Positions 21,641 through 32,199 of a stretch of 64,000 nt of DNA are shown piece after piece. The position numbers were made by a program, and so were the translations under genes. Position 1 is the first letter of the stretch; every line of letters begins with the position of its first letter. The notes beneath the pieces were generated by a model. That model saw nothing but the letters and a program-made list of their open reading frames with translations. It did not search any database and had not been told where the DNA came from. Origin of the DNA: Prorocentrum cordatum (Eukaryota > Sar > Dinophyceae > Prorocentrales > Prorocentraceae); contig CAUYUJ010002725.1 in the NCBI GenBank assembly GCA_963575745.1, positions 114,530 to 178,529 of the forward strand. Reading direction: 5' to 3'.

Positions 21641-21839
21641 AGTGCGGAGAGGGGCGCCGTACTTGGAGGGGAACGCCCGCCGGTGAGCCGGATCCTGAGG
21701 GCGGGTGGCCCCACCTCGGGCGAGCGTCAGGGCACTGAGAGGAGGCCCGCGCAGACACGGCGATGCAGGGAGTCTGCACCAGGTCACTCCACGTTGGCAC
21801 TCGTTGGACGGCCAGGGCAAGGAGAGATCCGTTCCAGAT

Positions 21840-21872
21840 CGTTCCAGAACGCTTTCAGAGCGTTCTGGAACG
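21840..21872. repeat. Perfect 14-bp inverted repeat, 5-nt loop
   Basis: CGTTCCAGAACGCT (21840-21853) pairs exactly with AGCGTTCTGGAACG (21859-21872). A further GTTCCAGATC word lies just before it. Confidence 0.8.
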
Positions 21873-22689
21873 CTCTGAGAAGGCCGCGGCACCTCTCCAG
21901 AACCGCCCGATCTCAGATATTCCCGATTTTTCCTCACCCGATTTGATCCTCGTCCTGGCTGCGTCGTAATTTGAAAGTGCCGGTGCAGCCCCCAGTCGGT
22001 TTCGCTAATCGACGTGCGTTTCGCCAGGTCGATGCCGTGCGCATGTGGAGCGTCCCTGGGAATTTGCGCCAAAGGGCGTTTTGCGGAAGAGTGTTCTGTC
22101 AATCTTCGAATACATGTGGGAGGATCGAGGATTGCGGGAAACTGGCCCTACATGGGCCCTGAACGGCTCCTTAAGTGCCGCCGCGGGCCGAATAGGTGCA
22201 CGAGAGGTGCACCTTCACCCCATGTTTGCTGTCCCCAGCTGACGCACATCCGATCTCCCTCGCCGCAAAGTCTTTGGACATCGGTAGCGCACGCCAAGCT
22301 TCAGTCCCCGAGGGAGCACCAGTCTGTAGGGGCGGCACTCCTTCTTGCCGATGATCATCAGGACGTGTGCTAGCCCGAGGTGTTTGTTTACCCCGTGCAG
22401 CTCCGCGGATACCACGTAGCCTGTGACGGCCCTCGTTGGACTCCGGTGGACCAGCACACCTTGGCGCCAACACACGTCCTGAGGGTCATCGATCTTCTCG
22501 GGCGGCGTGGGATGGCGAGATGGTCGGCCTGCCGTGCGCGTTCGACGGGCGCCCGCCGTGTAAGCCGCGCGCACGCGCGTGTGGATCGAGCACCCCGTTT
22601 GATCGAGCACCCCGCCTGGCCGAGCGGGCCAGGCGGCCCGGCCCGAGGGTCTCTTGCGTGCGAAAGAAGCGACAGAAAGAGAGCGCCCC

Positions 22690-22885
22690 GACGACGATGG
22701 CGTCGGCACCACTGCCGACGACGACGACGACGCCGCCGGTGTCGCCGACCCCGCCGCCGCCGACGACGACAACGACGACTTCGACGATTGCGACGACGAT
22801 TGCGACGACGGCGACGACGACGACGACTTTTGCTAGAAGCAGCTGCAAGACTGGGCTGCAGACCACGAGGGACAACGACCAGCCA

Positions 22886-22920
<35 letters not shown>

Positions 22921-23950
22921 GGCCCGCCTTGCCGCAGCGCGGTGCTCGCGCCGGAAGAGGCGGGGCTCGGGCCCCTCGGCCGAGCCGCCGCATCCCCGCC
23001 CACCTCAACGGGGCCGTTGGCGGGCTGCCGCGGCGTCGCGCGCTGCATGAGGAGGAGGAGGAGGAAGAGGAGGAGGAGGAGGAGGAGGAGGATCGGGGAG
23101 GAAAAGAAGGAAGGAGGATGCGGAGGAGGAGAACGAGGAGGAGGAGGAGGAGGAGGAGGTGGAGGTAAGGATGTACGAGTCCATTCCGAGCTACCTGCGT
23201 GGATGAGGAGGAGGAAGAGGATGTCTGCCATGATGTTGCTGCTGCTGATGATGGTGATGATGATCTCGATGCTGGTGATGATGATGATTATGATGATGAT
23301 GATGATGCTGATGCTGATGCTGATGCTGATGCTGATGATGATGATCTCGATGCTGGTGATGATGATGGTGCTAATTATGATGACGATACTGATGATGGTG
23401 ATGATGAGGATGATGGTGATGATGGGGATGCTGATGATGATGATGATGATGATGATGATAATGGTAATGCTGGTGCTGCTGATGATAATGATGATGATGA
23501 TGAAGCTGATGATGATGATTATGATGATGGTGATGGTGATGATGATGAGGATGCTGATGGTAATGATCTCGATGCTGATGATGATGGTGATGATGATAAC
23601 GCTGTTGATTATACTGACAATGATTATGCTTATGATGATGATGACGATCATGATGATGATGCCGATCATGATTATGATGATGTTGATGTTGCTGATAATG
23701 CTGATGATGATGCTGATGCTGATGGTAATGATGATGCTGCTGATACTTATGATGATGATGCTGCTGATGATGATGACGATGATGCTGCTGATGATGACGA
23801 TGATCATCATGATCATGAGTATCCTGATGATGATGCTGATGATGATGATGAGGAGGAGGAGGAGGAGCCAGAGGAGGAGAAGGAGGAGGAGAAGGAGGAG
23901 GAGCTGGATGAGCAGGAGGAGGAGGAGGATGAGGAGAAGGAGGGTGAGGA
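22690..23950 (+). repeat. Triplet satellites: CGA, GGA and GAT arrays
   Basis: CGACGA arrays (22690-22920) are followed by GGA arrays (23046-23168). Then come about 640 bp of GATGAT with GCT and GGT variants (23221-23860), and a second GGA block to 23945. The GAT block is open in every forward frame (poly-Asp, poly-Met, Ile-rich), which explains the very long frames here. No separate gene signal is seen. Confidence 0.85.
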
Positions 23951-24354
23951 CCATCTTTGCATCACCTGGCGATAACGGTCAGTCTTGTTTAACTTGTCCC
24001 CATCCCAACCAGGCTATGACATCTCAGCCGCGCCCTCCCATCCCCCCCCAGTCTGGGGTAGGCCCTGCAAAGCCCGAAGGGGACAATCTATTACCCCATC
24101 CACGGGGGCGAATCGGCCAGTGGGGGCCAGGCCATGCCAGTTGGGGTAGAGGTCGGTCAAACCATACGGGCGTGACCTGGGGGGTGGGGGGGAGGAGAGA
24201 GAGAGAGGGGCTGGTCACGTAATTCGCGCCGGTGCCGTCTGGGAATGTTCAGGAATGGCCAGTTCCCAGACGGCGCCTGCGCGAATCGTTCAAGGCTTCA
24301 GGATCCACGTGGTGTCAGAATCCAGCGCCGACGTCACGACACGAGCCTGCCGTA

Positions 24355-24422
24355 CTTTCTCTGGCTCTCTCTCTCTCTCTATCCCTTTCTCTTTCTCTTT
24401 CTCTCTCTCTCTCTCTCCTCTC
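24355..24422 (+). repeat. (CT)n microsatellite
   Basis: CTCTCT with short CTTT interruptions, about 65 bp. Confidence 0.85.
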
Positions 24423-24619
24423 TTCGAGGAAGCGCAGACATGGATTATGGCGTGTGAATTAGCGAAGGGTCTTGTTCCCATGCACACTTGACACGTTCCA
24501 TCGCCAAATCGGGAGGCATTGATTTCATATTTAGCACCGATTCGTGGAATTCGCGCCCACTCGCCAGATCCACCGATCCCTACGTAATCCATGTTAGCCC
24601 GCGCCCCAAACTCTGGCCC

Positions 24620-26135
24620 TCCTGCTCGAAGGAGGAAGAGGAGGAGGGACGCCGGAAGAGGAGGGAGGAGGGAGGAGGAGGAGACGGGATGGAGGAGGGG
24701 AGACGGAGAAGGGAGGAGGAGGAGGGAGGAAGCGGAGGAGGAGGAAGGAGGAGGAAGCAGAAGAAGAGGACCAGAGTAAACCCAAGATGTACCAGCGATG
24801 CTGCAACACACACTCCCGTCCAGAGTCCCACCCTCGTAAGTCCCCACGGCCTTCCTTCTCGCTGCATGAAGCGGGGGAGGATTTTTGGAGTGGCTCCTCG
24901 CTGAAGCATACGGCTTGTCGAGACTGGTTGGCGCTGCAGCTAGCATGATATTAGTCAGACTACAAATTTCTGCACGGGCACCAAGGAAGCAAGGACCGTA
25001 GCTCACCCCCCCATAAATTAACCTCCCACCCTTAACTGGCACGAATTCTTAAACCGTGGTCAGTACTGTGCATATGCAAGGCACAGAGAGCAGGTGGGCG
25101 GTCCTGCAAGTGATGATGTGCATCCCCTGAGGCATTGGCCAACGGGGCGGCAGCACGAGTGTGACGCACGAGCGTGCTGTCCATCTTCGCACCCTAGCAT
25201 CAAGCAAGAGTAGGCGAGGCGCAATTATCTTCGCCGTGTGAGTCAGCACATGGCGCGGCCAACATGGCGCGATACTGAGCACTGAAACGCACAAAGCGGG
25301 GGAGGAGGACGGGAGGAACAGGAGGAGGAGGACAAGAGTAAACCCGAGATGCATCAGCGATGCTGCGAAACACACACAAACACACACACACACGACCCAA
25401 GTCCCACCCTCGCAAGAAGTCCCCCCAAGCCTTCCTTCTCGCTGCAGGAAGCGCGGGAGGAGGGGGAGAAGGAGACGCAGGAGGAGGAGGAGGAAGCAGC
25501 GGAGGAGGAGGAGGAGGAGGAGGAGGAGGAGGAGGAGGAGAAGGAGCAGGAGGAGGACGAGCAGGATGAGGAGGAGGAGGAGGAGGAGAATTAGGAGGAT
25601 GAGGAGGAGGACCAGAGTACAACCGTGGTACATCAGTGATATTGCAGCACACCCTCCCGTCTGGAGTCCCACTCTCGCAAGTCACCCCAAGCCTTCTTTC
25701 TCGATGCAGGAAGCGGGGGAACGGGGGGGACGAGGGAGGAGGAGGAGGAGGAGGAGGAGGAGGAGGCGGAGGAGGAGGAGGAGGAGGAGGAGAACGAGGA
25801 CGAGGACGAGGAACGGGAGAAGGAGGCGGAGGAGGGCGGAGGAGGAGGAGGAATGAGGAAGGAGGAGGGAAAAGGAGGAGAGGAGAAAGGAGGGAGGGCG
25901 GGAGGGAGGGTGGGAGGGAGGGAGGGAGGGAGGGATGAGGAGGAGAAGGAGTATGAGGAGGACGAGGAGGTTGAGGAGGAGGAGAAGGAGGAGGAGGAGG
26001 GAGAATAACGAGAGGGAGGAGGTGAGGAGAATGATGAGGAGGAGTAGGAGGAGGAGGGAGGAGGAGGATGGGGAGGAGGAAGGAGGAGGAGGCAAAAGAG
26101 GAGGAGGAGGAGGAGGAGGAGGAGGAGGAGTACAT
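24620..26135 (+). repeat. Three copies of a 115-bp repeat embedded in GGA tracts
   Basis: Copies at about 24768-24882, 25334-25461 and 25611-25725 share CCAGAGTAAACCC-like starts, then CAGCGATGCTGC, GAGTCCCAC, TCGCAAG and CCTTCCTTCTCGCTGCA. Each is followed and preceded by GGA arrays. Copy 2 carries an extra CACACA insertion. A partial fourth copy is at 62629-62700. GGA tracts fill the rest up to 26135. Confidence 0.75.
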
Positions 26136-26491
26136 GTTGTTCTTGTTGGAGGAGGAGGAGTTGGAAGTCAGGGCGAGCGAGCAGGAGGAGGGAGGGAGGA
26201 GGGATGGGAGAGGGATGAGGAGGGACGGGGGACCGAGCAGGAAGAGGGAGGGAGGGGGGGAGGGGGCGGGGAGGTCTCCGTCGCTCCGCGCACTCTCGTC
26301 CTTCCTCGAGCCGCTGCGGCCGCTCCCCCGCAGGCCCGCGACGCGACCCTCGCGCGGCTCGAGGCCGAGGACGAGAAGAGCCTCAGGCCGCGCGCGCGGC
26401 CGCGGGCGCGCCGCCGAGAGCCACCCCTTCGAGTCGGAGATCGGCTACAGGACCGATCTGCCCCAGAACTAGGTCTTCCGAGGGAAGGTTC

Positions 26492-26868
<377 letters not shown>

Positions 26869-26897
26869 TGTTGGCGGTGCGCCGTGGCACGAACCCC

Positions 26898-27013
26898 CTC
26901 CCCAGCACTACCGGGGGGGTTCGTGCACTACCGGGGGGTTTCGTGCAGCCCGCACCGGGTGCCGCCAGCGGCTTAGAACACCCCCCCCTGGCCGCTTTAC
27001 CGGGGGGGTTCGA
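26898..27013 (+). repeat. ACCGGGGGGGTTCGTGCA degenerate repeat, copy 1
   Basis: Three to four loose copies of a phrase built on ACCGGGGGGGTTCGTGCA. The same phrase is found again at 36738-36892, just left of the retrotransposon. Confidence 0.6.
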
Positions 27014-27031
27014 TTGTTTATAATATTGATG

Positions 27032-27345
27032 GTTTATAATCAGGATGGGCGGGCCCGGATTCACGGCCGCGCGCGATGTGCGCCGCATCCCATATGTGCG
27101 CCGCGTCCCACTGCTGCCACATATTTCGCACCGTCGGCGACAAGGCAGGCCATGCTGCGAGGAAAAAACGAAGACTTTTAACAGTCAGGATGGGCGGGCC
27201 CAGATTGACTGCCGCGCGCGATGTGCGCCGCGTCCCATTCCTGCCACGCGTTTCGCATCGTCGACGACAAGAAAGACGATGTTGAGAAGACAAACGGCCA
27301 CTTTGTATTGATTTTTTACGGTCCGGATGGGAGGTCCCGGATTGG
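27032..27345 (+). repeat. Tandem repeat of about 143 bp, two copies plus a start
   Basis: AGGATGGGCGGGCCCGGATT (near 27042) recurs as AGGATGGGCGGGCCCAGATT (near 27187). Each copy is followed by CGCGCGATGTGCGCCGC and CTGCCAC...TTTCGCA. A third, truncated start CGGATGGGAGGTCCCGGATT lies near 27323. Confidence 0.7.
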
Positions 27346-27847
27346 GTCGCTATCGGCCGGAATACGAGGTAGGTGGGGGTATATAGTAATAAGGAACAAG
27401 GTTTGGGGGGGGGCAGGGGGGCGGTTGGGAAGGGTGGCTCCCTGTCGAAGTGTGGCGTGTGCTCGCCTTGTGTTCTCTATTCGCGTCTGCTCGCCGCTGT
27501 TCCGCCGCATCCTCTCGTATTTTGGCTCGCGGCCACAATACGAGAGGCTGTGGCGCAACTCACAAGAGCCGCTGTGGGGGGTCGACGGCACGGCCGCGTA
27601 GAGAAGAGCAGTGTCGCCGTGTTCCGGCACGGCCCTGGGATGCAATGCCGCCGCCGTGTTCCGGCCCGTCCTGGTAAGATTCGCGCGTCGGGGCTGGGGT
27701 TCGCGCGTGCCGGGAGCGCGCCGCTTACGGAGGGGTTGCGTCTTTACCGAGCCCCGTAGCTGCGAACGATCATCTTTATAAATATCAGGTGAAAGTCTAA
27801 ATATTTAGCAACTTTGTTGATTAGCCGCATTATATGTAACTTGTTCA

Positions 27848-27890
<43 letters not shown>

Positions 27891-28191
27891 ATATATAGTA
27901 TATACATTTATATATAGATGTTACCACGAACACTACATAGAATGTGATGTATGTTATAGTATGTGTAGTATGATGTACTTCGTGAGTTGTATCTAGAAAT
28001 CTGCTCTGCCCGCAGGCGCGTGCAAGGGGGTGGGGGGCGCTTTCCATTTCAGGTGGCCCTTCGGTCTTTGCTCTCGTGAGGTTTCGGGCCGTGAAGCAAT
28101 CGTAGGCATGAGCATAGCATGAGCATTAGCATAGCATGAGCCGATGCAGTCGCGAACCAATCCTCAGCACGGTCGTCGCCACGCCACGTCG
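27346..28191. other. No gene recognised
   Basis: A GC-rich part (27346-27760) shows no recognisable product. An A+T-rich part (27770-28000) contains an (AT)n run at 27853-27886. Confidence 0.4.
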
Positions 28192-28211
28192 CCGTAGCCA
28201 TTTGGGCCCAG
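28192..28211 (+). other. Relic dinoflagellate spliced leader
   Basis: CCGTAGCCATTTGGGCCCAG matches the 5-prime 12 nt of the DinoSL core exactly and the remainder with two substitutions and one deletion. It stops 26 nt before the ATG at 28238. Known biology: DinoSL is added to mRNAs by trans-splicing, and copies found in genomic DNA upstream of genes mark retroposed processed transcripts. Confidence 0.75.
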
Positions 28212-28237
28212 TTGTTTGCTAGAGGCCACCTACGAGG

Positions 28238-29431
28238 ATGCCTTCTGAGAAGAAGGCACGTGCGCCACGACCCCAGACTAGCTACTTCGATCCCAAAGAG
28301 CTCGCGCTCGGATGGTCAGAGTTTGCCAAACTACGTGATCCTGGGTTCAAGTGGGATTGCTCCCTCTACGACAGGAATGCCCGCACCTGCACGCCTGACA
28401 GGGAAAGCTTACTGAAACACAAAGCCCCCCTCCTCACGCTCTTGAAGGTTGCACCAACTGGTTTCCCATGCTTCAAGCTACTGCGCGACGTTCTGATGGA
28501 GCTACAGTTCGAACACAAAATCTTCTCCGTGCCAGGCCAGAGCGAGATGCAAATCCAAGTCCTGTGGAAGATCGCATCGGAGAGCGCCGACGCCTGGAGA
28601 ATCCTCTGCAAGCATTGCTACAATCTCAAGAAGAGCGAGGACACCTCGGAAGAGATGGCCGAGCTCCTTGAGCACATCACGCTCCCGAAGCGCGACGACA
28701 CCACGGCAGGCGATGGTGCATCATCAACAGCTGCGTCGTCTTCTACAGGCGCGGCAGCTATGGAGCATCGGGCCCAGCCAGACTTCCCCAAGGACTCCGA
28801 ATTCGACGAGCTTTGGAGCGATGAGCCCGAAGAATCGACAGATGAAGTGGAGCTCGTCAATATGATCTGCAACTGCGCGGCCTGCGTGAAGGCTCGAGTC
28901 CATGGGGGTGCCGTGGGCGAGCACGCCACGCTGGACGAGATTTCGTCATCGACCAGCGAACCGCCAGTGCCTTCGGCGAAGAGGGGGGGGCAGCGCATCG
29001 AGACGGAAGGCGAGGAGGCCGCCGCAGTGACCAAGAAGAGGAGGCGTTTCAAGCAGCCGCCGAACGGCAAGGGCAAGGGCAAGGGCAAGGGCAAGGGCAA
29101 GGGCAAGGGCAAGGGCAAGGGCAAGGACGCCAGCAAGAAGAGTGCAGCTGCGGCGAAGCGGACCCCTTGTCAGCGCAGGGCCAAACCAGACATGAGCGAG
29201 AAGAACGACTGGGTGATCAGCACACCAGTGAATGTGGCGATTCGGAGGGACCCCGTCGGCAAAGAGGAGGCGTACATCATCGAGAGTTCTGGCGCGAAAC
29301 GGTACGTCGTTGGCCAGACTAAGAAATCGAGCCTAGACTACTTGCACAATGTGAAGGCCATTGAGGTGGCCATCGCGGCGGGCGACATCAAGACCTTCGG
29401 AGAAGCGAAGGCCGCGCTCGCGGGTCTGTAG
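28238..29431 (+). CDS. Dinoflagellate hypothetical protein, single exon, downstream of a DinoSL relic
   Basis: A 397-residue open frame whose ATG follows the DinoSL relic by 26 nt, the usual short dinoflagellate 5-prime UTR; that decides the start. Residues 1-150 are globular-looking with WSEFAKLRDPGFKWDCSLY and alpha-helical text such as LLKHKAPLLTLLKVAP and SADAWRILCKHCYNLKKSED. Residues 155-260 are Ser/Thr/Glu-rich and include a NCAACVKARVHG cysteine pair. Residues 276-295 are a pure Gly-Lys dipeptide run encoded by a GGCAAG hexamer array (about 29064-29128). A basic linker and a compact C-terminal segment (about 320-397, with SSLDYLHNVKAIEVAIAAGD) follow. I do not recognise the family. 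The Lys/Gly run could act in nucleic-acid binding or nuclear localisation, which is inference. The hexamer array is likely length-polymorphic. No poly(A) signal or intron is visible. Confidence 0.75.
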   Translation: MPSEKKARAPRPQTSYFDPKELALGWSEFAKLRDPGFKWDCSLYDRNARTCTPDRESLLKHKAPLLTLLKVAPTGFPCFKLLRDVLMELQFEHKIFSVPGQSEMQIQVLWKIASESADAWRILCKHCYNLKKSEDTSEEMAELLEHITLPKRDDTTAGDGASSTAASSSTGAAAMEHRAQPDFPKDSEFDELWSDEPEESTDEVELVNMICNCAACVKARVHGGAVGEHATLDEISSSTSEPPVPSAKRGGQRIETEGEEAAAVTKKRRRFKQPPNGKGKGKGKGKGKGKGKGKGKDASKKSAAAAKRTPCQRRAKPDMSEKNDWVISTPVNVAIRRDPVGKEEAYIIESSGAKRYVVGQTKKSSLDYLHNVKAIEVAIAAGDIKTFGEAKAALAGL

Positions 29432-29692
29432 GGCTTGTATGCTTACACTGATAGGGGCCTGAGGATCCTCTCTGCCGAGTTTTAGGCGAGAGAGGTCGGT
29501 TTAGAAGCCTGTGCTGCCACTCGCAGTTCTCGTATCTAGGCCGTTGGGCCCCTGGTCATGCCCGCCCCTCGCCCCCCTCCGAATATTCCTCATGCGCTCC
29601 TCCGTTGCCGTTTCAACCTGGGTCGCAAAGCAACGCTCATCTGAGACCCAATTCACGTATCATGGACGTCCTCATCCGCCTCTAGTGATGTA

Positions 29693-29694
29693 GG

Positions 29695-29745
<51 letters not shown>

Positions 29746-29965
29746 CACCACCACCACCACCACCACCACCACTACCACTACCACTACCACTACTACTACT
29801 ACTACTGCTACTACTACTACTACTACTACTACTACTGCTATTGCTACTGCTACTTCGACTGCGACTGCGACTGCTACTGCTACTGCTACTGCTGCTGCTG
29901 CTGCTACTACTACTACTACTAATGCTGACGTTGCTGCTGCTACTGCTGCTGCTGCCATGCTCTCC
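29693..29965 (+). repeat. TAC/CAC/TGC triplet satellite
   Basis: ACTACT, then ACCACC, ACTACC, and finally GCTACT and GCTGCT triplets, in all about 270 bp. All minus-strand frames here give poly-Val, Ser or Ala. Confidence 0.9.
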
Positions 29966-30549
29966 ACCTGATACTGCTAGTAGTGCTACCACACCTATGA
30001 CCACTACTACTCGTGCTAGCACTGCTACCGCTGCGTCTGCTACGTCTTGATAGCCTTCTCTTTCTTCTTCTACTCCTCACACACACGCGCACACTCTTTT
30101 TCTGTATGCCCGTCTACCGCCTGGCAGCCGCAACCCTGATGGGCCAGGATCTCGCTGCCGAAGCCCCCACGCTCGGCACAGCACGTGCTTGAAAAATGGT
30201 CTGCTGCCGCGTCGGTTCTTCAGAACAGCATTCGCTGCAACGGGATCTGAGCGATGCGACGCCGACTGGCTGCGCCCGCCACGTACAAGCAGAGAGGCGG
30301 GAGCATGGGGGATGAGGCAAGCGAGGAGACCAATGGTCACATATTCATATGATCGGGCCTGCCATCGGGCGAACGGAGAAGGAGGGAAGCGTGTGGAGCG
30401 ATAGGACGAGGGAGGATGGAAACCACAGAAAGCGGGTGGAGGACCAGTAGCTGCATGGCAAACAAAAACCAAACCACGACAGCATGAAACAGCACGATGC
30501 CTAAGTCTCGCAAGCAGCTGAAGTCAAAACAAAACCGAGGCACCAGCAG
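29966..30549. other. No gene recognised
   Basis: Ordinary composition with no recognisable product in either strand. The frame of the next gene is open back to an ATG at 30497, but that lies upstream of the spliced leader relic. Confidence 0.35.
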
Positions 30550-30570
30550 CCGCAGCCATTTTGGCCCAAG
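30550..30570 (+). other. Relic dinoflagellate spliced leader
   Basis: This 21-nt site differs from the DinoSL core at only two positions (T to C at position 4, T to C at position 17). It contains the intact word GCAGCCATTTTGGCCCAAG. It precedes the ATG at 30608 by 37 nt. Confidence 0.8.
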
Positions 30571-30607
30571 ACCAGTCAAAGGACCACGCCTTGATTCGAT
30601 CGGGAAC

Positions 30608-31438
30608 ATGCCTTCACGCAGCCAGATCACGCCGAAGGCCGCAGTCGGCTCAGCCAACATCAGCATGTGCCTGTTCGGAGCTCGCGGTGTCAAGCGCGAG
30701 GCTGACGGAGAGGAGAAGCCTGCAGAGGCAGCTGGTCAATCGCAGTTGGCAGGTGCAGCGCCTACGATGCTAGCGCAACCCACTCCTACGGCATGCAAGT
30801 CGGCTCCACCGACGCCGCCCCCGAAGCTCACGAAGATCCCGAAGGAGACGCGCAACAAGATCAGCTACCGCTTGAACAAGCTCCCTGATGACGTCTTCCT
30901 GGCCGACGACAAGGCCAAGAAATACCCAGACAGCGAGGAGTTCAGCGCGCCAGTGAGGGAGATCCTCGCATTCAAGCCGAAGGAGGGGGTGCCAGATAGC
31001 CTGCTCGAGACAGTCACCAAGATCATGAACGTCACGAAGGAGGGGATCGAGGGGGGGTGGATGTCTTGGAAGGAAGCGTGCGAGAAGGACGGCGAGGAGG
31101 TGATGCTAGAGGCTGTCCATGCGAACCCGCCGACAGTCGAGCCCCGCCTCAATGCCAAGCTGCGCAACGACACGAAGACCCCGTGGCCCCAGAACCAGCA
31201 GGTGAAATTCATCAAAGATGTCTTCAGCAAGAAGATCGTGAGCTCCGATGGTGAAGTGCTTCGGGGAACAGCAGTGGCTTCGGACGGAGACCGCAATAGG
31301 ATGAGGCAGCAGGCCAAGCAGCAGCCCGGCGCCCCTGCTACGGCGTCGACGGCGGCTGGGGCTAAACTTCCACCAAGGAGAGGGAGGAGAGGACGAAGAG
31401 GAGGACTAGGGGTCTTTCCACAAGCACCGCTCGTATGA
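30608..31438 (+). CDS. Dinoflagellate hypothetical protein, downstream of a DinoSL relic
   Basis: The frame is open from 30497, but the DinoSL relic at 30550-30570 marks the former mRNA 5-prime end, so ATG 30608 (276 residues) is preferred. Residues 1-75 are disordered (Pro/Ala/Lys). Residues 76-220 form the conserved-looking core: KETRNKISYRLNKLPDDVFL, then ADDKAKKYPDSEEFSAPVRE, then VTKIMNVTKEGIEGGWMSWK, and WPQNQQVKFIKDVFSKKI. It ends in Gln/Ala-rich text and an RRGRRGRRGG patch. I remember similar uncharacterised proteins only from dinoflagellates, and have no function for them. The stop at 31436 is followed, in the same phase, by another coding-like segment at 31553-31984. The two may therefore be exons of one gene. 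Confidence 0.7.
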   Translation: MPSRSQITPKAAVGSANISMCLFGARGVKREADGEEKPAEAAGQSQLAGAAPTMLAQPTPTACKSAPPTPPPKLTKIPKETRNKISYRLNKLPDDVFLADDKAKKYPDSEEFSAPVREILAFKPKEGVPDSLLETVTKIMNVTKEGIEGGWMSWKEACEKDGEEVMLEAVHANPPTVEPRLNAKLRNDTKTPWPQNQQVKFIKDVFSKKIVSSDGEVLRGTAVASDGDRNRMRQQAKQQPGAPATASTAAGAKLPPRRGRRGRRGGLGVFPQAPLV

Positions 31439-31552
31439 CGAGCAGTCCTGATTTTGATTGGTCCCAGGGCCTTAACGAGGCTTCCTTTGTTGAGTTCCCC
31501 CCTCCCCCTCCCCTAGGCCAAAGGTTCACCAGGAGCGGGGGAGGGGGCCATT

Positions 31553-31984
31553 GTGGGGATCCGACACCTCCTCTCCGCCCCCTCCCTTCGCCAGGCTGGC
31601 CAGGCGGCTTTCGGAGCCCCCAGCACGCAGCCGCCGCAGACCAACCCCGACGAGCAGAGGGACAAAGAGGCCGTCGCATCAGTGCGCAAGGCCCACAGCG
31701 GATGGGATCGGGCCAAGCGCGACTACCAGGCCCTCGTCGCCAAGAGCGGGGAGTGCGCCGCCACCAAGGGGAGCAAGTTCGAGGCCGACATGAAGCAGAT
31801 CATCCTAGATGGCGCCCTGCTGGATTCCAAGCTCGTCGCCATCGAGACGAAGTGCATCGACCAGAAGGCCCTGGCGGACGACGATGCGGTCGCGGCCGCC
31901 AGCGCCTGCAAGGACATCCTTGCCCTGATCAAGGCGGCGTCGAGGAAGGGCCAGGCGTTGAAGTCGTGGTTCATCGTAGACTGA
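31553..31984 (+). CDS. Coiled-coil-like coding segment, possible downstream exon of 30608-31438
   Basis: The frame lacks an early ATG (it begins at a GTG) and reads QTNPDEQRDKEAVASVRKAH, WDRAKRDYQALVAKSGE, a charged helix with KQIILDGALLDSKLVAIE, and ends KSWFIVD plus stop. The Ala/Lys/Asp heptad-like pattern fits a helical bundle or coiled coil. It lies in the same phase as the preceding gene, separated by TGA (31436) and a TAG near 31514 that is part of CCCCTAGG. A GT-AG intron of 150-200 bp between about 31409 and 31594 would join them, but I cannot fix its boundaries. Alternatively the upstream stop is a mutation. No family is recognised. Confidence 0.5.
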   Translation: MGIRHLLSAPSLRQAGQAAFGAPSTQPPQTNPDEQRDKEAVASVRKAHSGWDRAKRDYQALVAKSGECAATKGSKFEADMKQIILDGALLDSKLVAIETKCIDQKALADDDAVAAASACKDILALIKAASRKGQALKSWFIVD

Positions 31985-32092
31985 ACGTCGAGGCTGCGCC
32001 AAGTGCGCAACAGGGGATGCACTCAGGCACTCAGGACCTGAGCGCTGGCCCAACGACGCGGGGGTGGTGATGGGGCTGCCGTTTGGAAATTC

Positions 32093-32190
32093 AGTTTTTT
32101 TGTTCAGATTTCTGAATTTTGATATATAAAAACAATAAGAAAATTCAGAACAAACAATCAGATAATCTGAATGTTGTCTGAATTTCTCTT
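32093..32190. repeat. A+T-rich island with an 11-bp inverted repeat
   Basis: TTCTGAATTTT (32110-32120) pairs with AAAATTCAGAA (32140-32150), and further TCAGAT/ATCTGA words surround it. It follows the preceding coding segment by about 110 bp and may belong to its 3-prime region. Confidence 0.6.
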
Positions 32191-32199
32191 GCGGCGGCT

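Larger units (their letters stand above)
20336..22689. other. No gene recognised
   Basis: GC-rich unique-looking sequence with frames on both strands and no recognisable domain. It contains the diverged duplication at 21142-21640 and the inverted repeat at 21840-21872. Confidence 0.35.

Noticed and set aside
22215-22772. Minus-strand frame including GYVVSAELHGVNKHLGLAHV
   Set aside because: A stretch looks protein-like, but there is no recognisable domain and the upstream half is low-complexity Ser/Ala/Arg.
22942-24222. 426-codon plus-strand frame and 258-codon poly-Asp frame over GAT repeats
   Set aside because: Pure satellite translation, open in several phases and on both strands, with no domain.
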